The position numbers and the translations under genes were made by a program. From Acestrorhynchus altus (taxonomy: Eukaryota; Chordata; Actinopteri; Characiformes; Acestrorhynchidae), in contig CM067519.1 in the NCBI GenBank assembly GCA_034509495.1, forward strand, positions 24,070,523-24,134,522: DNA of 64,000 nucleotides, given 5' to 3'. Positions 49,743-59,654 of the stretch are shown here, one piece after another (the first letter of the stretch is position 1; each line of letters opens with the position of its first letter). Below the pieces are notes generated by a model that was given only the letters and a program-made list of their open reading frames with translations, was not told the DNA's origin and ran no database searches.

Positions 49743-50204
49743 TGCTGATGTCTGACTTCAATAAGATGTTTCAGTGTACAGAACGGTACACACGAACACT
49801 GGTGTTTCTAATCTTGTGTTGTTTTAAGTGTATATAGTTCTAATTTTGGTGCTCTGTAGAACCGCTCTGAAAGGTTCCATAGGGATTCGTATGATGGATG
49901 TTGGGCTTTTTAACACAGCAGTGAACGTTTCAGCATTAACATACATGTCTGAGCTGTCGAGGTTCAGTAACCCCTGCTTTCTGTGAAGAGCTGAGTCTGA
50001 TTCGTCTGATTAGCCTTAGAACACAGAAACGAGCGGGAGCTGCTGTGTGATTAATGGGTTCTTTACTCTAGAATGTGTCTGTTAAACACAAGTCGAGCTG
50101 AAGGCTTTGACTTGGTGTTTCATAAACACTCAGCCTGAGCAGAGAGCCGACCGTGTGAGGAACCGAGTGCTGAATCCTGTCTGTGTGTGTTCGTGTTTTC
50201 TCAG

Positions 50205-50268
50205 AAGCATGCATAAGCTGACCCAGCTGGAACGTCTGGACCTGGGGAGTAACGAGTTCACTGAAGTG
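50205..50268 (+). CDS. erbin: Erbin coding exon 7 (residues 178-199)
   Basis: Encodes SMHKLTQ and LERLDLGSNEFTEV (LRR 8). The first base completes Lys178; the exon ends in phase 0 after GTG before GTCAGT. The acceptor is GTGTTTTCTCAG after a TG/T-rich stretch. Confidence 0.95.
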
Positions 50269-50770
50269 GTCAGTGCCTCTTCTATCTCACACACACACAC
50301 ACACACAATCTCATAGATTGTCAGATCTGATTGTAATGAACTGTGTACATTATTTTGGCCGTTTCAGTAACACTTGTTTCTTTCTCTTTTCATCTTTTTT
50401 TTCATTCTTTCATTTCTGCTCTATTCTCCTCATTCATCCACCTTTTTCTCTGTACTTCTCTCTTATTTGCTGTTTTCTTTTCTCTCTTTTCACTTTCCCT
50501 CCATCTTTACCTCTCATTTAATCTTTTCTATTTCAACATTCCATTCTTTTTTCTCTTTTTATCCCCTTTCCCTTCTACCCTTTTCTCTTTCTTTTCCCTT
50601 TCTTTTCCTTTATTTCCCTCCCGTTTCCTCTTTACTGTCCTAATGTCTTTTCTTCCGTCTCTTCTCCTCACCATCTTTTCTCTTTCCCTCTTTCCCTCTA
50701 CATTTCTCCAATTTCTCCACCCCCCCTTCTTTCCCTCTTTTTTCTTTTCTTTTGTTTTTCTTTTTTCCAG
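50269..50770 (+). other. Intron 7 (502 bp), almost entirely pyrimidine
   Basis: After a short (CA)n at 50288-50307, positions about 50370-50770 are overwhelmingly C and T (CTTTT, CCCTTT, TTTCC words). The acceptor is CTTTTTTCCAG. Open frames across it (Phe/Ser/Leu-rich) are compositional. Confidence 0.9.
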
Positions 50771-50845
50771 CCTGAGGTTTTGGAGCAGCTAACAGGAATA
50801 AAGGAACTGTGGATGGATGGAAACAAACTCACAGGTTTACCGGGG
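50771..50845 (+). CDS. erbin: Erbin coding exon 8 (residues 200-224)
   Basis: Encodes PEVLEQLTG and IKELWMDGNKLTGLPG (LRR 9). Phase 0 at both ends; the donor is GGGGTAAGA. WMD in the LRR is shared with mammalian erbin and densin. Confidence 0.95.
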
Positions 50846-51039
50846 GTAAGAGACCCTTTCACTTTCCTGCCCTCCCCTCGTCTCTGCTGCATCACTCTTT
50901 CCTTTCTTCCGGTCTCACCACAGGTCTGTCACGACCTCTCGCTTTCTCCGTTTCTCTCCCTCCTGATGTAAGCATTATCGTACCTGCAGAGCATGTGACA
51001 CTTTCAGATGGTTATCAGAAATGAAATTCAGCAAAACCT

Positions 51040-51590
51040 CAAATGAGATCAGTTCATTCAGAGGCTCTCGGTGATCAAATGGGCAATTAAAATGCCAGTG
51101 GTGAGCGTGAGGGAAAGTCTCCTTCGATCCTATTTGAGCGGGCTTTTTCCCTAAATTGCCAGCTTGTTTTAAATGGGTCGTAATTAAGGCATTAGCTCGC
51201 TGCTGCAGCGCTTAGGCAAACTGACAGTAATTGCAGTCTGGCCGCTTGGATTAGGATTAGCACGTTGTGGAATGTCCTCAAGAGGGGAGGGTTAAAAACA
51301 ACAATCACTGCAAACAGTCATTTCAAAGTGACCTGTGGTCAATCAGAAGGCACTGCGTCACATTTGCCCCTCATATCCCACTGCGCACCCTGCCTGAGAG
51401 AGGCAAGCAGAGCCTGAGCACAAAATGTCTGCGGCCTCTGCGCAGTGACACGGCAGCCTGCATGTTTCTGCTTTTGTGGAATTCAATTTCCCCCTCGTTA
51501 TTAGCGCTTTTGATTAAGCCTCTTAACGGAGCACCCAGGAGAGCAGCTCACACAGGCCGAGATTAATCAGAGGCAAGGGTAGTGTGTCAC
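51040..51590. promoter_or_regulatory. Candidate conserved non-coding element (strongest)
   Basis: A ~550-bp block without simple repeats and with homeobox/bHLH-like words closely packed: GGCAATTAAAATGCC, GGTCGTAATTAAGGC, GACAGTAATTGCAG, GGATTAGGATTAGCAC, CGCTTTTGATTAAGCC, GAGATTAATCAGAGG and CTGCTGCAGCGC. The texture is typical of vertebrate developmental enhancers within introns of large genes. Not tested by alignment. Confidence 0.4.
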
Positions 51591-52161
51591 CCAGGCACAC
51601 ACACACTCACACAAGTGCTGATTGTAACTCTGGGAGATGGGGGATGTAATTGGTCAGGACCCCTGTGTCTGCTGTGGGAGCAGAAGATCTTCATGATGTC
51701 TTCCACAGTAGACTGTAAACTGCGTCAGAAGGCTGTGATTCAGGCTCATCAATTTCCGAACCTAAGAATCTAATATAAAAATATTCAGTGTTTCACCTGC
51801 ATACAGTTCTCAGGCTATTTTCAAAACCACATAATTCCACCCTAAATTACAAGCTGTGTGTAAAAAAGCTCCTTCAGACACATTTTTGTAGTTTTAAGAT
51901 AATAACCAATAAAACAATGAAAGTAATGGTGGGCTCATTTTGAGGTAGCATGCCACAGTAACTCTTAAAACCCGAGGCTCACATTTTGGAGGCAGTTGCC
52001 GTATTCTAGACTTCGTAACTCAGCATAAGAGTGACCTACAGACAAGAAACAATAATGACAACAGCTAAAATTCACTTTTTTACAGCTGATTTGATTAAAT
52101 TAATGAAATGCCATAGCAGCCATAAATGCATGTTTATTGATCTTTCCACATGTACAGGCCT

Positions 52162-52252
52162 GATCTGCATGCAGACTCTGACTGATCAGTAAGAGGAAGG
52201 TGGCTCATGATGTCACTCATAAATTAATAACCCATATATTGAGTTACAGAGG
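52162..52252 (+). repeat. Dispersed repeat fragment (paired with 7631-7707)
   Basis: TGCATGCAGACTCTGACTGA to GAGTTACAGAGG, diverged from 7631-7707. Confidence 0.5.
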
Positions 52253-53273
52253 AAGACAAGCAGGGAAGGGCTGCGCACTCTTTCTTTTCTAGCACGAGGT
52301 TCAAATTTCAGAATAAAAGACCTCCAAAGTAGGGATACATACTGAGATTTTTTTTTGGATTACTAATGAGAACTTTGAAGACCTTAATTATAAAAATCAG
52401 CATAATCATGAACAAAATTATTACACATTCAGCTCAAAAACTCTCTGGATGATCAATTTCCAACAGGAGTTCAGGGTTACTTATCTGTGATGAATGAGAT
52501 ACTGAAGTAAAGGTCCCTGCTGAAAACTCCATCTCAAAATAAACCAGCTTGTGGTGGTTGCTGATTTCAGATGATCTAAACTGGTCTTTGATGGTCATGA
52601 TGGTTGAAAAGCTGGCCATCCAGGTGATTTTTGTGGTAACAAAATAACACAGTGTGTGGATGTGCACTGCTGGTACAGGTCTGAATACCTCCATTAAAAA
52701 CCATAGTTTTGAAATTTGGGTTTCAGTGCTGCATTGCCTGGTGTAACTGGTATACTACTACAATCTTAGTATCTACAGGGCAGTGTTGGTGCCATTTAAG
52801 GAGACTGGATTTCTTTTAATTAGAGCTGAACTCCGTCTAAATGTTGTGGACCATCACCGTTGAGACCAGGGCGCTCAGAGTACCAGACCACTGTATGTAT
52901 AACACTCCTGATCTAGCGTTGGCCTTATTGCCGGATGATTGAGTTTGATCCCTGATGATGCAACGACGATCTCTGGCCAGAAGTTGAAGAGCGCAGAATT
53001 GGGCTTGGGTGGGTGGGATCGTACCCCCTCAGTGCATTTGTAGCCAGTGTGTGCATCTGTTAGCTGACATAACAGATTTAGCACTTCTCTAAGTGCGTTG
53101 AGCTGAGTGATGTAAGGTTGTAGTTCTAGAATTTGGATTTTGATATTGAAACTGAGCATTGCTGAATGTATAAAAGATCAAAGGCTGTCCTTTCCTTCCT
53201 CAAGCCTGTAATGTGAGCATAGCCTCTGTGTTGCTCATGCACTGTGATTGGTCTGTGTGTGTGTGTTTTGTAG

Positions 53274-53418
53274 ATGATCGGGATGCTGAAGCAGCTGACT
53301 TATCTGGATGTGTCTAAGAACAACTTGGAGCTGGTGGATGAGCAGATCAGTGGCTGTGAGAACCTACAGGATCTGCTGTTGTCCAACAACGCCCTGGCAC
53401 AGCTTCCCAGCTCTATAG
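53274..53418 (+). CDS. erbin: Erbin coding exon 9 (residues 225-272, codon 273 split)
   Basis: Encodes LTYLDVSKNNLELVDEQI and LQDLLLSNNALAQLPSSI (LRR 10 and 11). It begins in phase 0 at ATG (internal Met, not a start) after the acceptor GTGTGTGTTTTGTAG and ends in phase 1 before GTACAA. Its 145 nt make it the second longest coding exon here. Confidence 0.95.
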
Positions 53419-54731
53419 GTACAACTCTCATACTCCAACTATGCATCTTGCATACAAACTTGTGACCCCTGTGATCTGTATCATCACATGCGTACCCTCT
53501 ATTGAATTTAAAAAAACTAGAGAAGTGTAAAAACAAACAGAATAAGACTCTTGATTTTCTCCTGTTTAGTCTCAAATGGACAGAAAAATAATCTGATGAT
53601 TGTTACACGGGCACATGCACTTCTGACAAATCCTGCGTGTGCGCGTTTGTATTGCAGATGTCAGAAAGCTGCAGGGCTTCAATGCAAATGCTATTTCTGC
53701 TGTTGTTTATAATTCATTCGTCCATATTCAGCTGCCTGAGCAGCTCCTTTATCTGCAAATTTACTGTTATACTGTGAATCTGATGTAAACACCCCCAATA
53801 CACACACACAAGTACACGCACACACACACACACACTCACTCACAGAATAACAATAAGGAAGCCTCTTCCAGGCCAGAGCTCCACTGATGGTGTGTGTTTG
53901 TGTTGTGAGGGTCTATTCTCTGTTGAAAAGAGGCACAAGCGGTAATAGGAACACATCATTACCAACTGAATGAATCGGCCATGTGCTCATTAATGAGGGA
54001 GCGTGTTGAAGTGGACTCCATTTTCAGCTCCCCAGCGTAATCCAAACCATAGCCTCGGGTCCGCTCTTTTAATCTGATGTAGAAAAGTGTATTTTACCAT
54101 AATATAATGCCCCCACCCTGGCCCCTGCCCCAGCCCTGGCCCCGGCCCTAAGACAATTAATTGAACATATTTCACATACTGAGACAAGAAGAGAAAAGTG
54201 CTTTTCATTCAGAGTTGACTGGCCTTGGCCAATAACGCACCTCAGATATTGTACATCCGTTCAGGACCCTCACACACACACATCAGCTTCACAAATCAAT
54301 CCCAGCTGCTTTATGTATGGATGTGATGTCGTTCACTTTCTGCTGTATTAAACGAATTGGAGATTAAAATGCCTGCTGAGAAGACTTGGAGGAATGATCA
54401 GTTTCTGCACTGATGGCAGAGCCTCACTGAAGAGTGCCGCTCTCTCTTTCTCCCTCTAACTCTATCACACTTTATACCTCTCACTGTCTCACACCTTCAT
54501 ATTCTCTCACTCCTCACACACTCTGTCTCTATCTGTTGCTGTTGCTTTTCCACCCTCTTCTTTTGCTTAATCTTACTTCCTCTCACTCTCACTTGATCTC
54601 TCTTTATTCACTTTATTCCCCTCTTGCTTTCTTTCTCATTCTTTCATTTTTTTGTCTTTCTTGTTACCTTTTTCTTTCCTGCCCTCTATTAATTTCTCTC
54701 TCTCTCTCTCTTTGTATCTGTCTGTCTGCAG
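53419..54731 (+). other. Intron 9 (1,313 bp)
   Basis: GTACAA...CTGTCTGCAG. It has a possible CNE-like patch at 53640-53780, a short CA repeat near 53801-53836, and a CT-rich tract at 54435-54725 leading to the acceptor. Confidence 0.85.
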
Positions 54732-54804
54732 GCTCTCTGAAGAAGCTGACTGCTCTGAAGGTGGATGAGAATCAGATGGTGTGTCTGCCGGAGTCTATAG
54801 GCGG
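54732..54804 (+). CDS. erbin: Erbin coding exon 10 (residues 273-297)
   Basis: Encodes SLKKLTALKVDENQMVCLPESIGG-type sequence, i.e. LTALKVDENQMVCLPESI (LRR 12). Two bases complete Gly273; ends in phase 2 before GTGAGT. The first part is densin-like (LKKLT) and the second erbin-like (DENQ). Confidence 0.95.
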
Positions 54805-57800
54805 GTGAGTGAACCAGACTCTGAGCAGCTTCCACAGTTTGTGTAAAGTCCCACTCCATCTGCAGAGCTCTGCTGGTTTAAGCAGTCGGTCTGCTTTACT
54901 TCAGCTCTGCACAGCTGAGTATGTATCCTAAATTACACTGTTTACTTCACAGCACAAATTACTCTGCTCTTAATTCCTAAATTGCTCAATTGTACTCCCT
55001 AAATTACTCTTCACTCCCAAATGACGAGTCAATTTGGATTCGCGGGGCTTTATAGACTTCTTCATTTTACAACCATCCACAGCTCTGCCCATCATTCTGA
55101 ATACAGATTTATTATGAATTTTTGAAAGCCTGTGAAGGCTTAGAGTACGGTTATTATAATAAGAATCATTTTAGACATGAAATACGGCCTGAGTTTCTGT
55201 CACGTAAATCAGCTTTCATCTTCACAACAGCAATAAGACTAATGTTCATCACATCACCATCAACACTTTTATAACACTGCTCTGTTACGGCACTGCTCTA
55301 AACCATTGCCTTTCAGTGTGACATGGGCAGATTAGGCTGTTGTGTAGCAGCAGTGTGTGTCCAGTGCAGTAGCAGTGTGTCAGAGGGGTGAGGTGGGCCA
55401 TAAGCCTCAGCTAGATGGACAGACGGAAGAAACAGCAGGCAATACATCGAGCTTGTGAAAGTGCTCGTCCATATGGACTCATGGAGAGGGATTACCAGAG
55501 AGTGTGAGTGAGTGAGTGAGCGAGCGAGAGAGTTGGAAAGGGTATAATTTCATATTCGGGCCCAAAAATGCATCCCAAAATAACTGGAGTGTTATTTCTC
55601 CCGTTCAGACTCTCAACTCTTACTCGAACTGTTTCCAAACATGCCAATTAGTCCTTATGCTAGGTTGGCGTTTCCTTCTCTGGGATTAAGAAAATCTGTT
55701 TGGCTGGATTATGAGCGACTGCAAGGATTCAGCTTTAATCCCAGGCCTGGGATTGTTAAGCATACTGATTAATACGTGTTTAATCTTCTATTTCATTTGT
55801 TTGTGTCGCTGTGTCCTCTGAACTGGACTGACATCTGACGCTTTGATGGCTCAGCTGCGTTTGACCGTGTCAAATCACTAAGAATAAAACTCAAATCCTC
55901 TTTGAACTGCTTTGTAATGATGTGGATTAGAAGTTGTGTGTGTGCACTAGAGTAATAGTGCACAAGGGCTTCACTTTGTTCTCAAGACATCCTCAGTTCT
56001 TCATAATATAAATTCCTTTCACACTCAGCTGCAGGAAATTTACTGATTGATCTAGGTGGAGATCGGGTCTGGTTCATCTGTCAAAGCAAAGTGAGCGTCT
56101 TGAATCTGGAGAAACCTACCTTCTGTTAGAGGATGCTCTGTGGTCTGAAGAATTGGCCTGTTTTCCACTGCAGAGCCAAACAGGAGGATGACCATTCTGG
56201 TAGCTTTTCCATGTGGACATGGTTTGGCATGGAATGTTTTTTTTTTTTAACATGGTTATCTTAACTGTACGTGGAACCACAGGACTCAGAATTCTCAAAT
56301 CCCAATGCCTTTCATTGAGGGTCAAACTCACAAGCTAACAGTGATGGGGGTCATGCCGCTTGGGAGTGCATGTACAAAATAAACACCCAGAGAACATCAT
56401 CTAGAACATCTGGTTTGGTGAAGGCCCAGCACACTTCGAGACCAATCTCAAACCAGTCCTTGGGGACCACAAATACATTATTTTTGCTCTGTTGAATTGT
56501 GTACATGTCAGTCTGGACTGCATGTGGGTTCCTGAGCACAGCACTGAGGACCACCGCATATTGTACCTTCTGTGATATCAGATTTTATACAGTGCCAGAT
56601 CACCTTCGGTCTTTCTTGCGTCACTTTGACAGCCCAACATTACGTTGATGTCCTGCAACCAGTCCTATCAACACACACTCCTGACATCTAAAGATCTCGC
56701 CTTGAAAACACAGATACTATGCCGTGGTCGGTCTCATCTCCAGACCTGTCTCTGAGTGAAAATGTGTGGGATGCTATACTGAAACCTCACACTTCCTTCA
56801 GGCTGCAGCTATTTGTTGTTGGTGAATGTAGAAGTGAAAAATGAACATTCAGAAAAGTGTGTTCTACTATTCCAGGCCTTCCAAGCCCACAGCCTTTGAG
56901 CCTCTACTCATATTTCCCAACCCTAAGAACTCCTCTGATGGTCTTTTCTTGTGGTGTTTTGCAATTAATAAGTCAGGAAAGGACTGTACAGAAGAAGCAT
57001 GTCCTCCAGCGCAGCACAGTTGAAGCGAATGACTGACAATTTGTGTATTCATGCTAACGATGACAGATTTTGGCCTCTCGTCGGAGATGGATGGCAGAAG
57101 CTGCCTTGCCAGATGTTTTATGGTGTATCTCTGAGTGCTGCAGTGTTTAATTAGAGGTTATTCATACGTTATGTTCGCAGCTCTTTTATAGTCATGCTGT
57201 GATGTAGAATTCCAGTCAGAATAGCTGCTGGCAGAATTCCAGACACTTTCTCCTTCTGTCTCGCTCTCAGTCTGTCTGTCGTTCTGTCTTGTGCTTTTGT
57301 GGCTCATATTTAAAGTAGGAAAAACACCGCGCACGTGATTTGGACTATGCACTTGCATATTTCACAGCCAAGCTCGATGCGGATAATGAGAACCAGATTG
57401 AGGAAAAATGTGTTACTCCAAGTCGGCGGTGTCAGGAGGGCGTTTTGCACTTATCCAAGTAGTGCGTCTGTAATGGGGCCAGTGCTGGTAATGTGGAACG
57501 TACAGCGAGATGTGCTGACTAGCGCGTCTTTAACACAAGTGAGAGTGTTTGTGAAGGTTCGAGCTGTGCTGTGAGTTGGGGGCTGTACTGACGCTCTCTG
57601 CTTGTTGGTTTGAGTGTGAGGTCATGTGGGTTTGAAGCTCAGAAAAAACAGGACCAGGTTCTCCTGAAGACAGTCTCAGTCTAATAAAAGTGGGCCCTGT
57701 TTTTTCAGTCTTAATTAACCTCTTTTTTTCTCGTGCTATTTTCTTTGCTCCTTCGCTCATTCACTCACCCCCTTTTTCCTTCTAGGGTGTCTCATTTCTC

Positions 57801-58270
57801 TCCATCCAACCATGCTTCTGTCCCCATCTCTCTACAACTCTCTACTTTTTCCCCATATACCTCACACCATCACTCTTCCCATATCTCTATCTATCTCCAT
57901 TTGTCTCTCTCCCTCTCCCCATTTCTGTTTCTCTCTCTATCCATCTCTCTCCCAATATCTCACTCCTCATCTCTGTCCTCATCTGTTTTCTCTCTCCATC
58001 TCTCTTTCCATATCCTTCTTGATCCCTCTTTCTCTTTACATATCTTTCTATGTCCATCTCCCTTTCTACCTCTCTTCTCTCTTTTCTCTCTCCGTCTCTC
58101 TCATTTTTCCATCTCTCTTTCAGGATCTCTCCATCCCTCTCTCTGTATTAAATGAATTGGTAATGCCTGTTGAGTAACCCTGGGTGAAGCAACGATCAAT
58201 ATCTGTATCAGTGCCAGCTCCTCACTGTAAAATTTACAGTCTTTCTCTCTCTCTCTCTCTCCTTCTCCAG
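54805..58270 (+). other. Intron 10 (3,466 bp)
   Basis: GTGAGT...CCTTCTCCAG. It contains a Tc1-like transposase relic (56590-56800) and a CT-rich tract at 57720-58125, with a second short one at 58240-58268. Stretch 54830-56100 has no recognised feature. Confidence 0.85.
56590..56800 (+). pseudogene. Tc1/mariner-like transposase fragment
   Basis: Forward frame encodes PWSVSSPDLSLSENVWDAI around 56712-56780, differing from the minus-strand copy at 24942-25259 mainly by Ile to Ser in the IEN position. This replaces the residue next to the catalytic Glu. Upstream, GTTGATGTCCTGCAACCAGT fits the preceding transposase region. The element is truncated and dead; it belongs to the same subfamily as the 24.8-25.5 kb copy. 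Confidence 0.75.
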
Positions 58271-58400
58271 GCTGTCTGCTCTGGACGAGCTCGACTGCAG
58301 CTTTAATGAAATCGAGTCTCTGCCTGCTGCCATCGGTCAGTGCGTGAACTTGCGCACTTTTGCAGCTGACCACAACTTCCTCACCCAGCTTCCTCCAGAG
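58271..58400 (+). CDS. erbin: Erbin coding exon 11 (residues 297-340)
   Basis: Encodes LDELDCSFNEIESLPAAI and LRTFAADHNFLTQLPPE (LRR 13 and 14). The first base completes Gly297; it ends in phase 0 at GAG before GTTGGT, a weaker donor than the others. FAADHN is the erbin form (densin has LAVDEN), which supports the orthology call. Confidence 0.95.
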
Positions 58401-58551
58401 GTTGGTACTGTAGCTCTACAGCAGCAGGTCCGAAATAAGAGAATCCATCCCAATGTTGCAGCAGAAAAGGGAAAACAAGGCACTCAGTACAAGAATAATG
58501 AAGTATAGTATGTACAGTATAGTATTTACAACCTTATAAATAATACATTCA

Positions 58552-58872
58552 TGTGGCGTGGGTGTGTGTTGCACTGGTTCTGCTGGAGTGTTTAAACCCC
58601 TCAGTGTCACTGCTGGTCTTAGAATCACCCACCAGTCAGAAATATCCAGCCAACAGTGGCAGCTGGCAGTGACCTGTGAGCACCGATGAAGGACTAGAGG
58701 ATGGAGCAATTAGTTAGGAGTGTCTAATAGAGTGGAGAGTGAGTGGACACATTATTTAAGCACACCAACACACCACCATCCCGTCAGTGTCACTGCAGTG
58801 CTGAGAATGACCCACCACCCACATCATACCTGCTCTGTGGTGGTACTGAACACAGAAGAACAGAGTGAAGTA
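58552..58872 (+). mobile_element. Palindromic MITE-like family, copy F
   Basis: GGAGTGTTTAAACCCCTCAG, CAGTGTCACTGCTGGTCTTA, GAGCACCGATGAAGGACTAG, GAGTGTCTAATAGAGTGGAG, CAGTGCTGAGAATGACCCAC and CATACCTGCTCTGTGGTGGT. This is the right two-thirds of the family. Confidence 0.75.
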
Positions 58873-59481
58873 AATAATATTTAGTTACATAAATTAAATG
58901 AAATAAAAAGCATATTTTGTGGCCCCCTAGTGGATTATTTATGCACTGCATTGACATTGTTTGTGTCAAAGTTTGAAGGTAAATAAATAAATATTGCATA
59001 TGCCAAGGTTTAATTTATTTTTTTAATATACAGAATTTTTTATTTTAAAGGGTTAGAAATAAGCATCCCTGTTTTAATGATGGAGTACTGGTCAAGTGTG
59101 ACCATCCAGAGTATATAAAATATCATTTTAGACCAATCAGAATTGTGAGCCAGGTGCATTAAAGAGCCAGATGAATGGTGGGAACACTCATATGAAGGTG
59201 CAGCCCGGCTGCGCAGGCTTTAATAGCAGTCACTGTATTACAAATCAGCTCTTATAGAGCTGCTGCCGTGTGTTTGCCATATGTGGCATATCTGCTGCAG
59301 TTAGCACATGCCTCAGTGATGCAGTGTCATCTCTGAGTCCTGCTGATGCCTCTTCTGTCCCCGTTCTTGTCCACGTGTGTTTGAAGTGAAATCAGTCGTA
59401 TCAATCATGTTTTCTGATCAAAGCTTTATGATTGAAGCTTCAAGGGTTAGCAGGGTTGCTTTGCCTTTGCCTCTGCTAATG

Positions 59482-59483
<2 letters not shown>

Positions 59484-59531
<48 letters not shown>
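59484..59531 (+). repeat. (GT)n run at the intron 11 3' splice site
   Basis: About 24 GT units end seven bases before the acceptor AG of exon 12 (TGGACAG then ATGGGC). It occupies the position where a pyrimidine tract is normally found. Confidence 0.97.
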
Positions 59532-59532
<1 letters not shown>

Positions 59533-59538
59533 GGACAG

Positions 59539-59654
59539 ATGGGCTGTTGGAAGAATGCCACTGTGCTTTTCCTGCACTCCAACAAGCTGGAGTTTCTGCC
59601 GGAGGAGATGGGCGACATGCAGAAACTCAAGGTCATCAATCTCAGCGATAACAA
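59539..59654 (+). CDS. erbin: Erbin coding exon 12 (residues 341-379)
   Basis: Encodes MGCWKN, ATVLFLHSNKLEFLPEEM, GDMQK and LKVINLSDNK (LRR 15 and 16). Starts in phase 0 (internal Met); ends AA of Lys379 before GTGAGT. LFLHSNKLE is erbin-type (densin: MSLRSNKLE). Confidence 0.95.

Larger units (their letters stand above)
46109..50204 (+). other. Intron 6 (4,096 bp)
   Basis: GTGAGT...GTTTTCTCAG. It contains MITE copy E (47685-48312) and the 47-bp minisatellite (49347-49742). Sequence in 46150-47600 and 48350-49300 shows no recognised feature. Confidence 0.85.
50846..53273 (+). other. Intron 8 (2,428 bp)
   Basis: GTAAGA...TGTTTTGTAG. It contains the CNE-like block 51040-51590 and the dispersed-repeat fragment 52162-52252. 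Nothing else recognised. Confidence 0.85.
58401..59538 (+). other. Intron 11 (1,138 bp)
   Basis: GTTGGT...GTTGGACAG. It contains MITE copy F (58552-58872) and ends in a (GT)~24 run (59484-59531) instead of a polypyrimidine tract. Confidence 0.88.

Noticed and set aside
49342..49761. 139-codon minus-strand repeat protein
   Set aside because: It arises from a 47-bp tandem repeat read through three phases; the peptide repeat is not a constant-phase protein repeat.
50343..50792. 149-codon Phe/Ser/Leu-rich frame resembling a membrane protein
   Set aside because: Compositional consequence of the pyrimidine tract of intron 7; it also runs into exon 8 in the wrong frame.
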